From the NCBI GenBank assembly GCA_021325115.1, contig JAJPHU010000205.1:1-32206 (forward strand): 32,206 bases of DNA, written 5' to 3'. The notes beneath the pieces are model-generated. The model had not been told where the DNA came from, ran no database searches, and saw nothing but the letters and a program-made list of their open reading frames with translations. Position 1 is the first letter of the stretch, and every line of letters begins with the position of its first letter. Shown here piece by piece: positions 13,917-22,066 of this stretch. A program made the translations under genes and the position numbers. This stretch comes from Planctomycetota bacterium. Lineage in GTDB: Bacteria; Planctomycetota; Planctomycetia; Gemmatales; Gemmataceae.

Positions 13917-16340
13917 ATGGTCCGGTCAGTCGGGATAGCGATGGTGGTGCTGGGGTTGGCCTGGACCGGCTTTGCTGGGGCGCAATCGTCCTCGCCGCTG
14001 GAGAAGGCCCGTTACATCATGGTGAATGAAGAAGGCAAACCGCCTCAACGCTGCAAACTTCTCAAGACCTGGCGCGAAGCTGGCGGTGCCCCCGTCTTTC
14101 AGGTGCAGGCCGTCGACACCGGCGAGATGATGACTATTGTCGGCACCGCCCCACAGGGAAGCGAAAGCCGTTCACGGGAGATGTCTACGCGCATTTTCCG
14201 TTGGGGCCGCGATAATAAGCCGCCGGCCGGTGCGCCGCTGCCGCCGCCCACCGCCACCGTCGGGAACCCATCGCCAGCCGTTCCCACACCAGACGCAGGA
14301 ACGAGCACAGCGGCTGCCGCCACGCCACCCCGGCCAATCTCCGTCTCCCAGGCCGTGCGAAAACCGAACCCTGCCCCAGCTCCTGCATCCACGCAACCTC
14401 CTAGCCCACCGTATATTCTCACAAACAACAAGCCGGCGCCGTCTGCCGCTACCGCAAAACCGAACGCTGTTGTGCCGAACAAATCGCCATCGCTAACGCC
14501 GATGGGCACGCAGGTGGTTCAGTATTCACCCATTGCCAAGCAGGGAGATTCGCTTCCTGCCACTGCTCCCAGCGCAACCAATTCGCAGCCGCGCCTGGCG
14601 CCGTTGCCCGCTGGCAGTAGCGTCAATCCGAAATCCTGTACCTGTACCTGTCCTCCGCCGCCGTGCGGCACATGCAGCAAAGTGTGCAATCCGTGTGGCC
14701 AATCGTCCTGTGTCTGCGGCACGCCGTCGCCGATGCGGCAGCCGCTCATCAGCCGGCTGTTCAAATCGAATTCTCCCTGCGATTGCACGGCAGCAGCCTG
14801 TCAGCCGACATCGAGTGTGGCTGCGCAGAGCGGAGGGACAAACCAGCCAGTATCGAGTGTGGCCGCGCAGAGCGGAGGAACAAACGTAGGAAAAACGCCG
14901 CTTACGCCTACCGGAGCCAATACTCCGCCTCCTGCACCCAGCGTGGCCACACAGAGCGGAGGAACGAGTGCGGCAGAGCCGGCCAAGCCGGGTGACTGGC
15001 GCCAATCGTGGGGCAAGGTAGAGTCGTGGAAAGGCTCGGTCCAGGCAAGCAGCGTCAAACCTATCGAAGTGTCGAAGCGTGTGGAATCGACGCCGGTACA
15101 GATCGAGCCATCCACGCAGCCCGACCCACTCAAGGCTCCGGACCAGTACCGCGACATCGTGATGAACGCGCGGTTGACCAACAGCAAGATTCCCCAACCC
15201 GGTCAGCCGTCCAAAATTTCCCGGCTGAAGGAGCTTGTTGCTAAACCGGGCCGTGACCGAAAGGGAGCGGCATTGCCGCCCAATCGCTCCTTCCCGGCCG
15301 CAGCGCCAACACCGACGGCTCCTGCTGCAGAGGAAGGGATGGCGGCGGCCCCGCCTCCGGCCACTGATACACCCGGTACGCCGCCAGCTCAATCGCCCAG
15401 CCGAGTGATTATGATCTCCGCCGATGAGCCGAATGCCTTTTGGTCACCGCAGCCACCCGGTGCTGCCACGCAAAACGGGGGAGCACGAGTGGCGAACAAC
15501 GCCTTCGACCGCGAGCCTGCTCCGCCACCGCAGGGCATTCCGCCAGCCAGCACGGGCATTATGCCCAATGGGCCCACCAGTGTTCCGCCGGTGCTTCCCG
15601 GCATCATGCAGGGACCGCCGCCCCAGGGGCTGGTGCTGAAGAATGCGCCCCATCCGCCCACAGCACCGTATACTCCGCCGCCCGGACCTCCCCAACCGAT
15701 GGCGCCGGATACAGGCGTCCCGGATGCGATGGCCAATGCTTTCACTTTGTCCGCCACACGCCGGCCCATCCCGGCCGACTTTGGCGGCACGCCCCAGGAA
15801 CCCAATGGCTTCGATCCGCCGGTTCAGATGGGAGACGGCTCACCGCCGCGTGCTTATGGCATGGCCGCGCCGGGGGCATATCGTCCGCCGATGCCCAACG
15901 CGATGGCAATGGGACCCCAAGCACCGATAGCCGTTAATCCGCTCATGAGAGTGCCACCCAGTATTTCCGCCCAGAGCATGGGACTGAATACAGCGGCTGC
16001 GGCTGCTCCGCCGGCTGGAGTGCCTCAATTGCTGGCCGCACTCAAGGATTCGCTGCGCCCGTCCGAGCGCGAAGCGGCAGCCGAGCAGCTGAGCGAGTTG
16101 AGTTGGCGTGTTCAGCCTCTCGTTGTGGAAGGGCTGATGAAGTCGGCCCGGGAAGACCCGGCTGCGACCGTACGGGCCGCCTGCATTCGCGCCCTGGCGC
16201 ACATGAAAGTAACAACACCGGCAGCTTTGGCACTGGTGCGCGATCTCAAAACCGATCGCGATCTGCGTGTGCGTCAGGAGGCGGAGGAAGCGTTGAACGC
16301 TCTGGGTGATTCTGGGATCCAGCAGGCATCGCACAAGTAA
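13917..16340 (+). CDS. Exported Pro/Cys-rich protein with C-terminal HEAT-like repeats
   Basis: The protein has 807 residues from ATG 13917, with AAGGAG 7 nt upstream. A GTG at 13911 is too close to this ribosome site. A signal peptide is clear (VRSVGIAMVVLGLAWTG, then FAGAQS). Residues about 80-700 are Pro/Ala/Ser-rich and probably disordered. A cysteine cluster lies at about 240-268 (CTCTCPPPPCGTCSKVC and following) with further Cys near 287-295. Three VAxQSGGT units follow at about 300-350. The last 100 residues resemble HEAT/armadillo repeats (REDPAATVRAACIRALAHM, DRDLRVRQEAEEAL). It probably acts in the periplasm or at the surface, through metal or disulfide-linked structure plus protein binding. 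No enzymatic motif is seen. Confidence 0.8.
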   Translation: MVRSVGIAMVVLGLAWTGFAGAQSSSPLEKARYIMVNEEGKPPQRCKLLKTWREAGGAPVFQVQAVDTGEMMTIVGTAPQGSESRSREMSTRIFRWGRDNKPPAGAPLPPPTATVGNPSPAVPTPDAGTSTAAAATPPRPISVSQAVRKPNPAPAPASTQPPSPPYILTNNKPAPSAATAKPNAVVPNKSPSLTPMGTQVVQYSPIAKQGDSLPATAPSATNSQPRLAPLPAGSSVNPKSCTCTCPPPPCGTCSKVCNPCGQSSCVCGTPSPMRQPLISRLFKSNSPCDCTAAACQPTSSVAAQSGGTNQPVSSVAAQSGGTNVGKTPLTPTGANTPPPAPSVATQSGGTSAAEPAKPGDWRQSWGKVESWKGSVQASSVKPIEVSKRVESTPVQIEPSTQPDPLKAPDQYRDIVMNARLTNSKIPQPGQPSKISRLKELVAKPGRDRKGAALPPNRSFPAAAPTPTAPAAEEGMAAAPPPATDTPGTPPAQSPSRVIMISADEPNAFWSPQPPGAATQNGGARVANNAFDREPAPPPQGIPPASTGIMPNGPTSVPPVLPGIMQGPPPQGLVLKNAPHPPTAPYTPPPGPPQPMAPDTGVPDAMANAFTLSATRRPIPADFGGTPQEPNGFDPPVQMGDGSPPRAYGMAAPGAYRPPMPNAMAMGPQAPIAVNPLMRVPPSISAQSMGLNTAAAAAPPAGVPQLLAALKDSLRPSEREAAAEQLSELSWRVQPLVVEGLMKSAREDPAATVRAACIRALAHMKVTTPAALALVRDLKTDRDLRVRQEAEEALNALGDSGIQQASHK
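14811..14966 (+). repeat. Short coding repeats encoding SVAAQSGGT
   Basis: Copies start at 14811 and 14853 (42-bp period, about 33 bp conserved), with a diverged third copy at about 14941-14966. Each contains CAGAGCGGAGGAACA or a close variant. The array is in frame and is not a CRISPR. Confidence 0.75.
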
Positions 16341-16351
16341 CTGCGCTTGCC

Positions 16352-16425
16352 AAAACTTTCTTCGCCAGTCTGCTGCGCTAGCAAGGGCGCCCTTGCTAGC
16401 GCAGCAGACTGGCGAAGAAAGTTTT
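16352..16425. terminator. 74-bp perfect palindrome between convergent genes
   Basis: The arms 16352-16388 and 16389-16425 are exact reverse complements of 37 bp with no spacer. The ends are AAAACTTTC and GAAAGTTTT, so each strand carries a stem followed by a T-run (five T on plus, four on minus). It fills most of the 99-bp gap between the HEAT-like gene and the convergent beta-lactamase-family gene. A bidirectional terminator is the likely role, but such a long spacer-free palindrome is unusual. Confidence 0.8.
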
Positions 16426-16439
16426 TCCGGCCTCGAGCT

Positions 16440-17999
16440 CTACTTGGGGACCCGCGTGAACTTGCGTCCCAGGAAACGTAGAGTGGACATCTCCCCCTCT
16501 TCGTTCATTTCAAAGACGACAGACTCTGCTCGCAGGTCCGCCTCCGCCAATAAAAGTTGAAGGTCTTCTGTAGGTGTCAGAAACGTATCGTAATGGAAAT
16601 GTTTCAGCGGGATTTGATAGCTGCTCCATGCCAACAAAAGAGCGTTGCCTTTTCGCGTGATTTGCACCGTGCCATAGGCGGGTTCGGCGTATGTACCAAC
16701 ATATAAATCCAGGTCCTTGGCTTTCGTGCCCTGTACTCGTCCCGCTAGCAGTTTACGCAGGCGTTCCTTTTGGGCTTGCTCGGCTTTACGGTGTTCCTTG
16801 TCGAAGAAGGCGTCCCAGTCTTTTTTCTCCAGACCAAGGAGATGATCAAGGAGATTGTTGCCCGCCGCTTGAACGATCCCCATATCCTGCAAATTCGTCA
16901 GTAAGACCAAGCCCAACTTCTCGCGCGGCACCAGGATGATGCGTGCCCGGAATCCCTTGACAGCGCCGCCGTGCTCATGGATGGCGTGGCCGCGATAATC
17001 GCGGATGTGCCAGCCGAGAGCGTAACTGGATTGCACCGCTCCAGCAGCGTGGTCGGCGGCACTGAGCGGCACCGGAATCCGGGGTACATGCGTCTCTGCC
17101 AGCGCTGCGGCGGGCACCACCTGCTTCCCATCCATTTTCCCATCCGCCAGTTGAAAACGCAGCCATTGACTCAGGTCACGCACGCTGGCCTTGATTGAGC
17201 CGGAAGCGCGGATTTGTTTATCGTCGTTGTACCAGGGGATGGCCTTGACCTTGCCGGCGCTGTCATGGCCGTGCGGGCTGGCGTGGTCGGCCGACCTTTG
17301 CGCTTCACCACTGGTAAAAACGGCATTTTTCATCTTGAGAGGTTTGAATAAACGCTCCTGAACGAATGTATGCCATGGCTGCTTGGCGATGGCACCGATG
17401 GCGAGACCAGCTGCGAGATAAGCAAGATTATTATACTCGTATTTGGAACGAAAGGAGCTACTTCTTTCGAGAAAGGCCATGCGGCGGACGCTTTCCTCAA
17501 TGTCCCAGGGAGCGCCATACCACAGCAGGTCGTGAGCGGCCAGGCCGATGCGATGGCAGAGCAGATCGTCCAGGCGAACATCGCGGTCGGCAAGCGGATC
17601 ATCCAGACGAAACCACGGCAAATGTCGGCGAACCGGGTCATCCCAGTGGGCTTGGCCCTCTGCAACGAGGAGAGCCAGGGCCGTGGCGGTGAACGCTTTG
17701 GTGCAGGAGCCAATGGCAAACAGGGTGTCCGCCGTCACGGGCTTATCGCTGTCCAGCTCACGCACGCCAACACCGTTGAGATAGATGACCTTATCGTCGC
17801 GGACGACAGCAGCGGCTATGCCGGGGGCGTGCCAGAAGTCGCGCGTATGGCGAAGAATTTCCTCTATTACTGTGACGGATGGCTCCGCCGCCGACAGCGG
17901 AGATGCCCCCAGGATCGCGGTGACAAGGGCCACAATTCCGAAGTTGCTCCGCTCCTTGTTTGGCTTCTTATTCTGCCTTCTGCAATCTGCATTCTGCAT
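16440..17999 (-). CDS. Serine beta-lactamase/class C-like family hydrolase, exported
   Basis: The protein has 519 residues from ATG 17999, which has AAGGA 8 nt upstream. ATG 18008 is also possible. A charged N-terminus is followed by a signal-like span (FGIVALVTAILGASPLSAAE). The catalytic Ser-x-x-Lys is GSCTKAF (Ser88, Lys91), the Tyr motif is YNN (Tyr179) and a C-terminal HEHGGAVKGF box matches the HxG region. Relatives are periplasmic esterases, D-aminopeptidases or penicillin-binding-protein-like enzymes. True beta-lactam resistance is not implied. The last 120 residues form an extra C-terminal domain (YVGTYAEPAYGTVQITRKGN) common in these hydrolases. The first codons overlap a CAGAATGCAG-type repeat. 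It is divergent from the MBL gene. Confidence 0.88.
   Translation of the reverse strand: MQNADCRRQNKKPNKERSNFGIVALVTAILGASPLSAAEPSVTVIEEILRHTRDFWHAPGIAAAVVRDDKVIYLNGVGVRELDSDKPVTADTLFAIGSCTKAFTATALALLVAEGQAHWDDPVRRHLPWFRLDDPLADRDVRLDDLLCHRIGLAAHDLLWYGAPWDIEESVRRMAFLERSSSFRSKYEYNNLAYLAAGLAIGAIAKQPWHTFVQERLFKPLKMKNAVFTSGEAQRSADHASPHGHDSAGKVKAIPWYNDDKQIRASGSIKASVRDLSQWLRFQLADGKMDGKQVVPAAALAETHVPRIPVPLSAADHAAGAVQSSYALGWHIRDYRGHAIHEHGGAVKGFRARIILVPREKLGLVLLTNLQDMGIVQAAGNNLLDHLLGLEKKDWDAFFDKEHRKAEQAQKERLRKLLAGRVQGTKAKDLDLYVGTYAEPAYGTVQITRKGNALLLAWSSYQIPLKHFHYDTFLTPTEDLQLLLAEADLRAESVVFEMNEEGEMSTLRFLGRKFTRVPK
17957..17999. repeat. TTCTGC direct repeats at the start of the hydrolase gene
   Basis: The plus strand shows repeated TTCTGC/ATCTGC units, so the minus-strand gene begins ATGCAGAATGCAGATTGCAG. 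They encode the odd leader MQNADCRRQNKK before the signal span. The simple units resemble the GAGTCCTGAGT-type element near 28.2 kb only in style. Confidence 0.4.
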
Positions 18000-18015
18000 G
18001 GGAGGCATCCTTGTG

Positions 18016-18021
18016 TATAAT
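18016..18021 (+). promoter_or_regulatory. Possible -10 element for the MBL gene
   Basis: TATAAT lies between the divergent hydrolase and metallo-beta-lactamase genes. Transcription would start near 18028, giving a very short leader before ATG 18052. No clear -35 box is seen. Confidence 0.35.
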
Positions 18022-18051
18022 AGAAATATGATAGCGTATTCTACGCCCCCC

Positions 18052-19383
18052 ATGATAGAACCATCTGTGACATTTTTAGGGGCCGCCCAATCGGTAACCG
18101 GCTCCATGCATCTGGTCGAGATTGGCTCCCAGCGTTTGCTGCTTGATTGCGGCTTGTTCCGTGGCCGCCGCGAAGAGGTCCGCCAGCGTAACACACATTT
18201 TCCGTTCGATCCCGCTACTCTGGACGCTGTCATTCTGAGCCATGCCCACATCGATCATTGCGGCAATTTACCCAATCTGGTGCGTCAGGGCTTTCGCGGC
18301 CCCATCTACTGCACGCCGGCCACACGCGATTTGGCCGCCCTCATGCTTGCCGACACCGGCCGCATTCACGAAGAAGAGGCGGATAGCCAAGTAACCAGCG
18401 GCGATGCCGATCGGACCATCGATCACTGTGTTCCTATCCCTTACGAGCAGGAACTGGCCCTCAGCGGCGATGTGCAGCTGCGTTTCCTCGATGCGGGCCA
18501 TATTCTCGGTTCAGCCATCACGGTGCTGACGTTCCACCACGCCGGGCGTACCCATCGTTTGACATTCACCGGCGACTTGGGGCGCCGCGGTGTGCCGTTT
18601 CTGCGTCCACCGACGCCGGTACCGGCTGCCGATCTGATCCTCTGCGAATGCACCTACGGAGGCCGCCGCCATGATACGCTGGAAACGATGGCGGCGAAGA
18701 TGAGCAAGGTGGTCCGCGGGACGTTGGAGCGCGGCGGCAAAGTGTTGATCCCCGCCTTTAGCCTGGGCCGCACTCAGCTGGTGCTGCACTTCCTTCAGCG
18801 CTGGATGCGCGACGGCGTTTTGCCACGGTTGCCCATCTATGTCGATAGCCCGTTGGCTGCCGATATCGCCGCGGTGTATCAGCGCTATGGCGACGCCTTT
18901 GAGCATCTGCCCGCTGCCGGACTGCCGCCGGTCCACTACTTCCGTTCGCCGGAGGAAGCGCGCGAAGTAAGCCTGTTGCCGGAGCCATGTATTCTCGTCG
19001 CTTCTGGCGGCATGTGTGATGGCGGCCGCATCATGCCGCATTTGCGTCTGCACATTGACGATCCGCGTTGTAGCATTGTGCTGGTCAGCTACCAGGCGCC
19101 GCACTCGCTGGGCGCACAGCTGTTGCAGCTGCGGCCGACCGTTCGTTTCCACGGCCGCAATTGGAACAAATGGGCCGAGGTGGTGTCGATCAGCGGCTTC
19201 TCCGGCCATGCTGATCACGAGGATTTCTTGGCTTTGCTCGGCCCGGCGCTGGGCGAAACCGGCAAGATTTGCCTGGTTCATGGCGAGCCGCCGCAGGCCG
19301 AGGCCCTGGCTACCGATTTGCGAAAAATGGGCTTCGCCGACGTGACTGTGCCGCGCCGTGAGGAACATGTCAAGGTGGCGTGA
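18052..19383 (+). CDS. Beta-CASP metallo-beta-lactamase (RNase/CPSF73-like)
   Basis: The protein has 443 residues from ATG 18052 (ATG 18028 is an alternative), without a strong ribosome site for either. The zinc motif is HAHIDHCG (His64, His66, Asp68, His69), with further ligands in AGHILGSA and FTGDLG. The beta-CASP part shows VLIPAFSLGRTQ, YVDSPLAAD, ILVASGGMCDGGR and the C-terminal His motif SGFSGHADHEDF. This set defines the archaeal/bacterial CPSF73-like hydrolases, expected to cut RNA in the cytoplasm. There is no KH domain. It is convergent with pxpB. The gap 19384-19538 holds no confident gene. Confidence 0.92.
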   Translation: MIEPSVTFLGAAQSVTGSMHLVEIGSQRLLLDCGLFRGRREEVRQRNTHFPFDPATLDAVILSHAHIDHCGNLPNLVRQGFRGPIYCTPATRDLAALMLADTGRIHEEEADSQVTSGDADRTIDHCVPIPYEQELALSGDVQLRFLDAGHILGSAITVLTFHHAGRTHRLTFTGDLGRRGVPFLRPPTPVPAADLILCECTYGGRRHDTLETMAAKMSKVVRGTLERGGKVLIPAFSLGRTQLVLHFLQRWMRDGVLPRLPIYVDSPLAADIAAVYQRYGDAFEHLPAAGLPPVHYFRSPEEAREVSLLPEPCILVASGGMCDGGRIMPHLRLHIDDPRCSIVLVSYQAPHSLGAQLLQLRPTVRFHGRNWNKWAEVVSISGFSGHADHEDFLALLGPALGETGKICLVHGEPPQAEALATDLRKMGFADVTVPRREEHVKVA

Positions 19384-19538
19384 GTGCAGCTACCCGGTCT
19401 TACGGGATGACCAAGCGATTTCCGCCGCCGGTTACTGTCCCATTGAAGACGACTAGAACGTTTGTATTCCAGAAGGTATTACGTCCCTGGCTAGATGAAA
19501 GGCGGCGCATCGGGAACGTCTTGCTGCGGCGCCACCCT

Positions 19539-20204
19539 TCACAATCGCTTCCCCTGTAGCCGGCGAAACGCCGCTTCATCGATGCGCACAAAGCGCACAC
19601 GATCGCCGGTGCGCAGGGGAAAATAGCCATCTCGGACGCATACCAGCTCCAACGGTGTGCGGCCGATGATATTCCAGCCGCCTGGACGCGTTTCGGTGTA
19701 AATGCCGGTTTGCCGGCCTGTCAAGCCGACACTGCCCGCCTCGACGCGCAGCCGCGGCGCAGGCAAACGTGGTACACCGCACAATGGCGATGGCAAATAA
19801 CCCAAATACGGAAAACCGGGACAGAAACCGATGGCATAGACCGTGTACTCCGCCGCGGTGTGTAAGCAAATGACTTCTTCCTCCGTCAATCCCGTCACTG
19901 CAGCGATGCGTGACAAATCAAGCTGAAGTTCGTAACAGCACGGAATTTCGTGCTGCCGTGTCTGAGGGGACACATCCGGCAAGCCAGCCTGTGTGAGGTC
20001 GTCGAGAATCTGCGCAACCTCAGCGAAAGCGATTTGCTCCAGGTCAAAATAAACAGCGACACTGCGATAAGCCTGTACAACATCGACAAGCCACGGCGCC
20101 GCCAAACGGCGCACGGCGGCAGCCCAGCGGAGAGCATCGCTCTCCGCTGCGAAGGACGCCAGCACGGCCTGATCGCCCAAAGGTTGCAGAGAGAGCATCG
20201 CCAT
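19539..20204 (-). CDS. pxpB: 5-oxoprolinase subunit PxpB (KipI/allophanate-hydrolase subunit 1 family)
   Basis: The protein has 221 residues from ATG 20204, 4 nt after the upstream stop, which suggests translational coupling. ATG 20198 is an equal choice. The family core is YAIGFCPGFPYLGYLP, then LRVEAGSVGLTGRQTGIY, GGWNIIGRTPL and PLRTGDRVRF. In the ATP-dependent 5-oxoprolinase, PxpB works with PxpC and PxpA to open pyroglutamate to glutamate. Neither partner is seen nearby, although they are normally adjacent. The protein may work with distant partners or have a KipI-like role. The coupling to an exported esterase/SMP-30 gene is unusual. Confidence 0.88.
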   Translation of the reverse strand: MAMLSLQPLGDQAVLASFAAESDALRWAAAVRRLAAPWLVDVVQAYRSVAVYFDLEQIAFAEVAQILDDLTQAGLPDVSPQTRQHEIPCCYELQLDLSRIAAVTGLTEEEVICLHTAAEYTVYAIGFCPGFPYLGYLPSPLCGVPRLPAPRLRVEAGSVGLTGRQTGIYTETRPGGWNIIGRTPLELVCVRDGYFPLRTGDRVRFVRIDEAAFRRLQGKRL

Positions 20205-20208
20205 CTTG

Positions 20209-21939
20209 TTACAGCCGGGGCGGCGCGGGTTTGTGTGGCTGCTGAAAGGCCTGGCAGCCGCGAACCTTGAGCTTGCGCTTGTAAACACGGTCGCCACAGG
20301 TAGCAAACAGCGTGTCGAAGTCGGCGCCGCCGAAACACACGTTCGAGACCCTGCCGTTGGGGGTGGGAATGATGCAGTTGACGCGGCCAGCCTGATCGCA
20401 CACCTGAATACCCAGACGCGTGGCCACGTATAGTCGGCCGTCGCGGTCTACGCGAATGCCGTCTGCCCCGCTGTCGTCGGCACTGTCCGGCATGTGCAAA
20501 TGATAATAACGTTGCTTGTGGGCTAGCGAGCCATCCGGCTGCACTTGATAGCTGTAGACCCAGTGTGAAGCATAGTCAGCCACGTACAGCAGGGATTGAT
20601 CGGGAGAGAGCGTGATGCCGTTGCTGAAGCGTAAGCCCCTGTCCACGATTTTCTTTTCGCCTTTGGGATTGATATGCCAAACCAGGCTCGGCTCGCGGCC
20701 GCTTCCAGGATGCGTGACATAGATGTCGCCTTTGTGTCCAACGACGATATCATTGCCGCGGATGCCCTCGGCAATCACTTCCGCTTTGCCGCTCCTGTCG
20801 TAGGCCAACACTTGCTGTGTCCCTGTAACTGCATAGAGCCGGCCGTCGGGACCGAACGCTTGACCGTTGGCTCTTTTGGAATCGGCGCGGAAGAGACTTA
20901 CTTTCCCATCAAGACCGATTTTGTAGGTTTTGCTGTTGGGAATGTCGTTGAAGAAGACCTCACCCTTGGCATTGACGGCCGGACCTTCGGTGAACTTGTA
21001 ACCTTCAGCCACCAGCTTCCAGTCCTCGCCGGGCAGGAGAAGCGCCTGTAACTGCGGCGAACCGGCGCCCGCCTTCACCGGATTGGGCCAGTCTTTCCAT
21101 AACCAGCGCATGGCGTCCGGGAAAATCTCCGTGGCGTGTCGAGGGTTGTGGCCGCCTTCGCCCCAAGCGTGATTCACTTCGTAACCAGCGAAGCGCAGAG
21201 CACGTTCCATCTCCTGATTGGCCATCCACCAGTCACCGCCGTAGATGTTCAGATCCTTGCTGCCGTCTTCGAGGAAAATGCGGATCGGTTTTGGCTCAAA
21301 TTTGCGGACCAAGGTTGGATAGTTATTGGCGCCGCGCAGGCCGACATAGGTACCGATAGCGCTAAAGACCCGGCGAAACGCATCCGGCCGCTCCCAGGCT
21401 GCCGTGAAGGCGCAGACAGCCCCGCTGCTGGCGCCGCCGATGCCGCGATCGTTGCCATCATGGGACAACCGAATAGCCCGCCCATCCGCCGTGGTCTTTT
21501 TTTCCACCTCTGGCAGCAGTTCCTCCAGCAGAAATCGCGCGTAAGTATCGCCGAGACCATCGTATTCATAACTGCGATTGAAACGATCGAGCGCGTTGTC
21601 CGACAGCGCCTTGACCACGCCGGGACGAACAAAAACGCCGATGACGATGGGTATTTCCCTGTTGTGAATGAGACGATCGAAAACGGCCGGAGCGTCGAAG
21701 CCGATGCCGTCCTGGCCGACATAGACACAGGCTGGCTTGCTCGCATCGTACTGCTTGGGGACATAGATCCAGTAATCGCGCACAGTGCCGGGGAAAATTT
21801 TACTCTTGTCGAAGCTATACTTGGTGATCTCACCCTTGGGAACGTCTTCGCTGCGCGGTGAATCGGCGGCCAAAGCGGTCAGCAAGGTGACGCCGGCAAG
21901 CGAAGCCAAGACGAAAAAGCGGAGCAATGAAGGCTTCAT
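20209..21939 (-). CDS. Exported esterase fused to an SMP-30/gluconolactonase-like propeller
   Basis: The protein has 576 residues from ATG 21939, with AAGGA 8-9 nt upstream. The signal peptide is LLRFFVLASLAGVTLL with an ALAA cleavage region. Residues about 40-290 are an enterochelin-esterase-like alpha/beta hydrolase. DYWIYVPKQY opens the domain, GGASSGAV holds the nucleophile Ser171, and GGHNPRHA holds the likely catalytic His. Residues about 305-560 are a six-bladed SMP-30/gluconolactonase-like propeller (FTEGPAVNAKGEVFFNDIPN, GNDIVVGHKGDIYVTHP, FSNGITLSPDQSLLYVADY). The two domains suggest periplasmic breakdown of a sugar-linked ester or lactone. It is preceded by UbiA on the same strand, 127 bp away, with a likely terminator between them. 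Confidence 0.88.
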   Translation of the reverse strand: MKPSLLRFFVLASLAGVTLLTALAADSPRSEDVPKGEITKYSFDKSKIFPGTVRDYWIYVPKQYDASKPACVYVGQDGIGFDAPAVFDRLIHNREIPIVIGVFVRPGVVKALSDNALDRFNRSYEYDGLGDTYARFLLEELLPEVEKKTTADGRAIRLSHDGNDRGIGGASSGAVCAFTAAWERPDAFRRVFSAIGTYVGLRGANNYPTLVRKFEPKPIRIFLEDGSKDLNIYGGDWWMANQEMERALRFAGYEVNHAWGEGGHNPRHATEIFPDAMRWLWKDWPNPVKAGAGSPQLQALLLPGEDWKLVAEGYKFTEGPAVNAKGEVFFNDIPNSKTYKIGLDGKVSLFRADSKRANGQAFGPDGRLYAVTGTQQVLAYDRSGKAEVIAEGIRGNDIVVGHKGDIYVTHPGSGREPSLVWHINPKGEKKIVDRGLRFSNGITLSPDQSLLYVADYASHWVYSYQVQPDGSLAHKQRYYHLHMPDSADDSGADGIRVDRDGRLYVATRLGIQVCDQAGRVNCIIPTPNGRVSNVCFGGADFDTLFATCGDRVYKRKLKVRGCQAFQQPHKPAPPRL

Positions 21940-22016
21940 GGCATGGTTCCTTATCGGAGGCATGGTTCGGCAAAGATGAGGTGATTGTAAGGCAGCGGCG
22001 AGCGAATGGACAGCAA

Positions 22017-22051
22017 GCAAAAAAAGAAAACAAGGGTTGCGCAGCCGCGCA
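22017..22051 (-). terminator. Probable intrinsic terminator after the UbiA gene
   Basis: On the minus strand a TGCGC/GCGCA stem (22047-22051 with 22038-22042, 4-nt loop) is followed by a U-rich stretch read from 22033 to 22020. It lies 16 bp after the UbiA stop and would separate the inositol/UbiA unit from the esterase/pxpB unit. The stem is short. Confidence 0.45.
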
Positions 22052-22066
22052 GAGGCTATGTCGTCT

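Noticed and set aside
14811-14966. CRISPR-like array
   Set aside because: There are only three units with no unique spacers. They are in frame and encode SVAAQSGGT repeats.
14526-15392. Long minus-strand ORF inside the Pro/Cys-rich gene
   Set aside because: The Arg/Ser/Gly-rich composition is typical of the shadow of a GC-rich coding strand, with no motif.
17200-17215. GAGCCGGAAGCG match inside the beta-lactamase-family gene
   Set aside because: It encodes the ASGSIKAS segment expected at this place in the family and has no inverted partner, so it is probably chance.
18511-19368. Long minus-strand ORF opposite the metallo-beta-lactamase
   Set aside because: It is the mirror of a strongly supported gene and has no recognisable domain.
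19400-19630. Minus-strand frame ending in FNGTVTGGGNRLVIP
   Set aside because: Part of it overlaps pxpB in another frame. The tail looks protein-like but no start or family is seen, so it may be a gene remnant at most.
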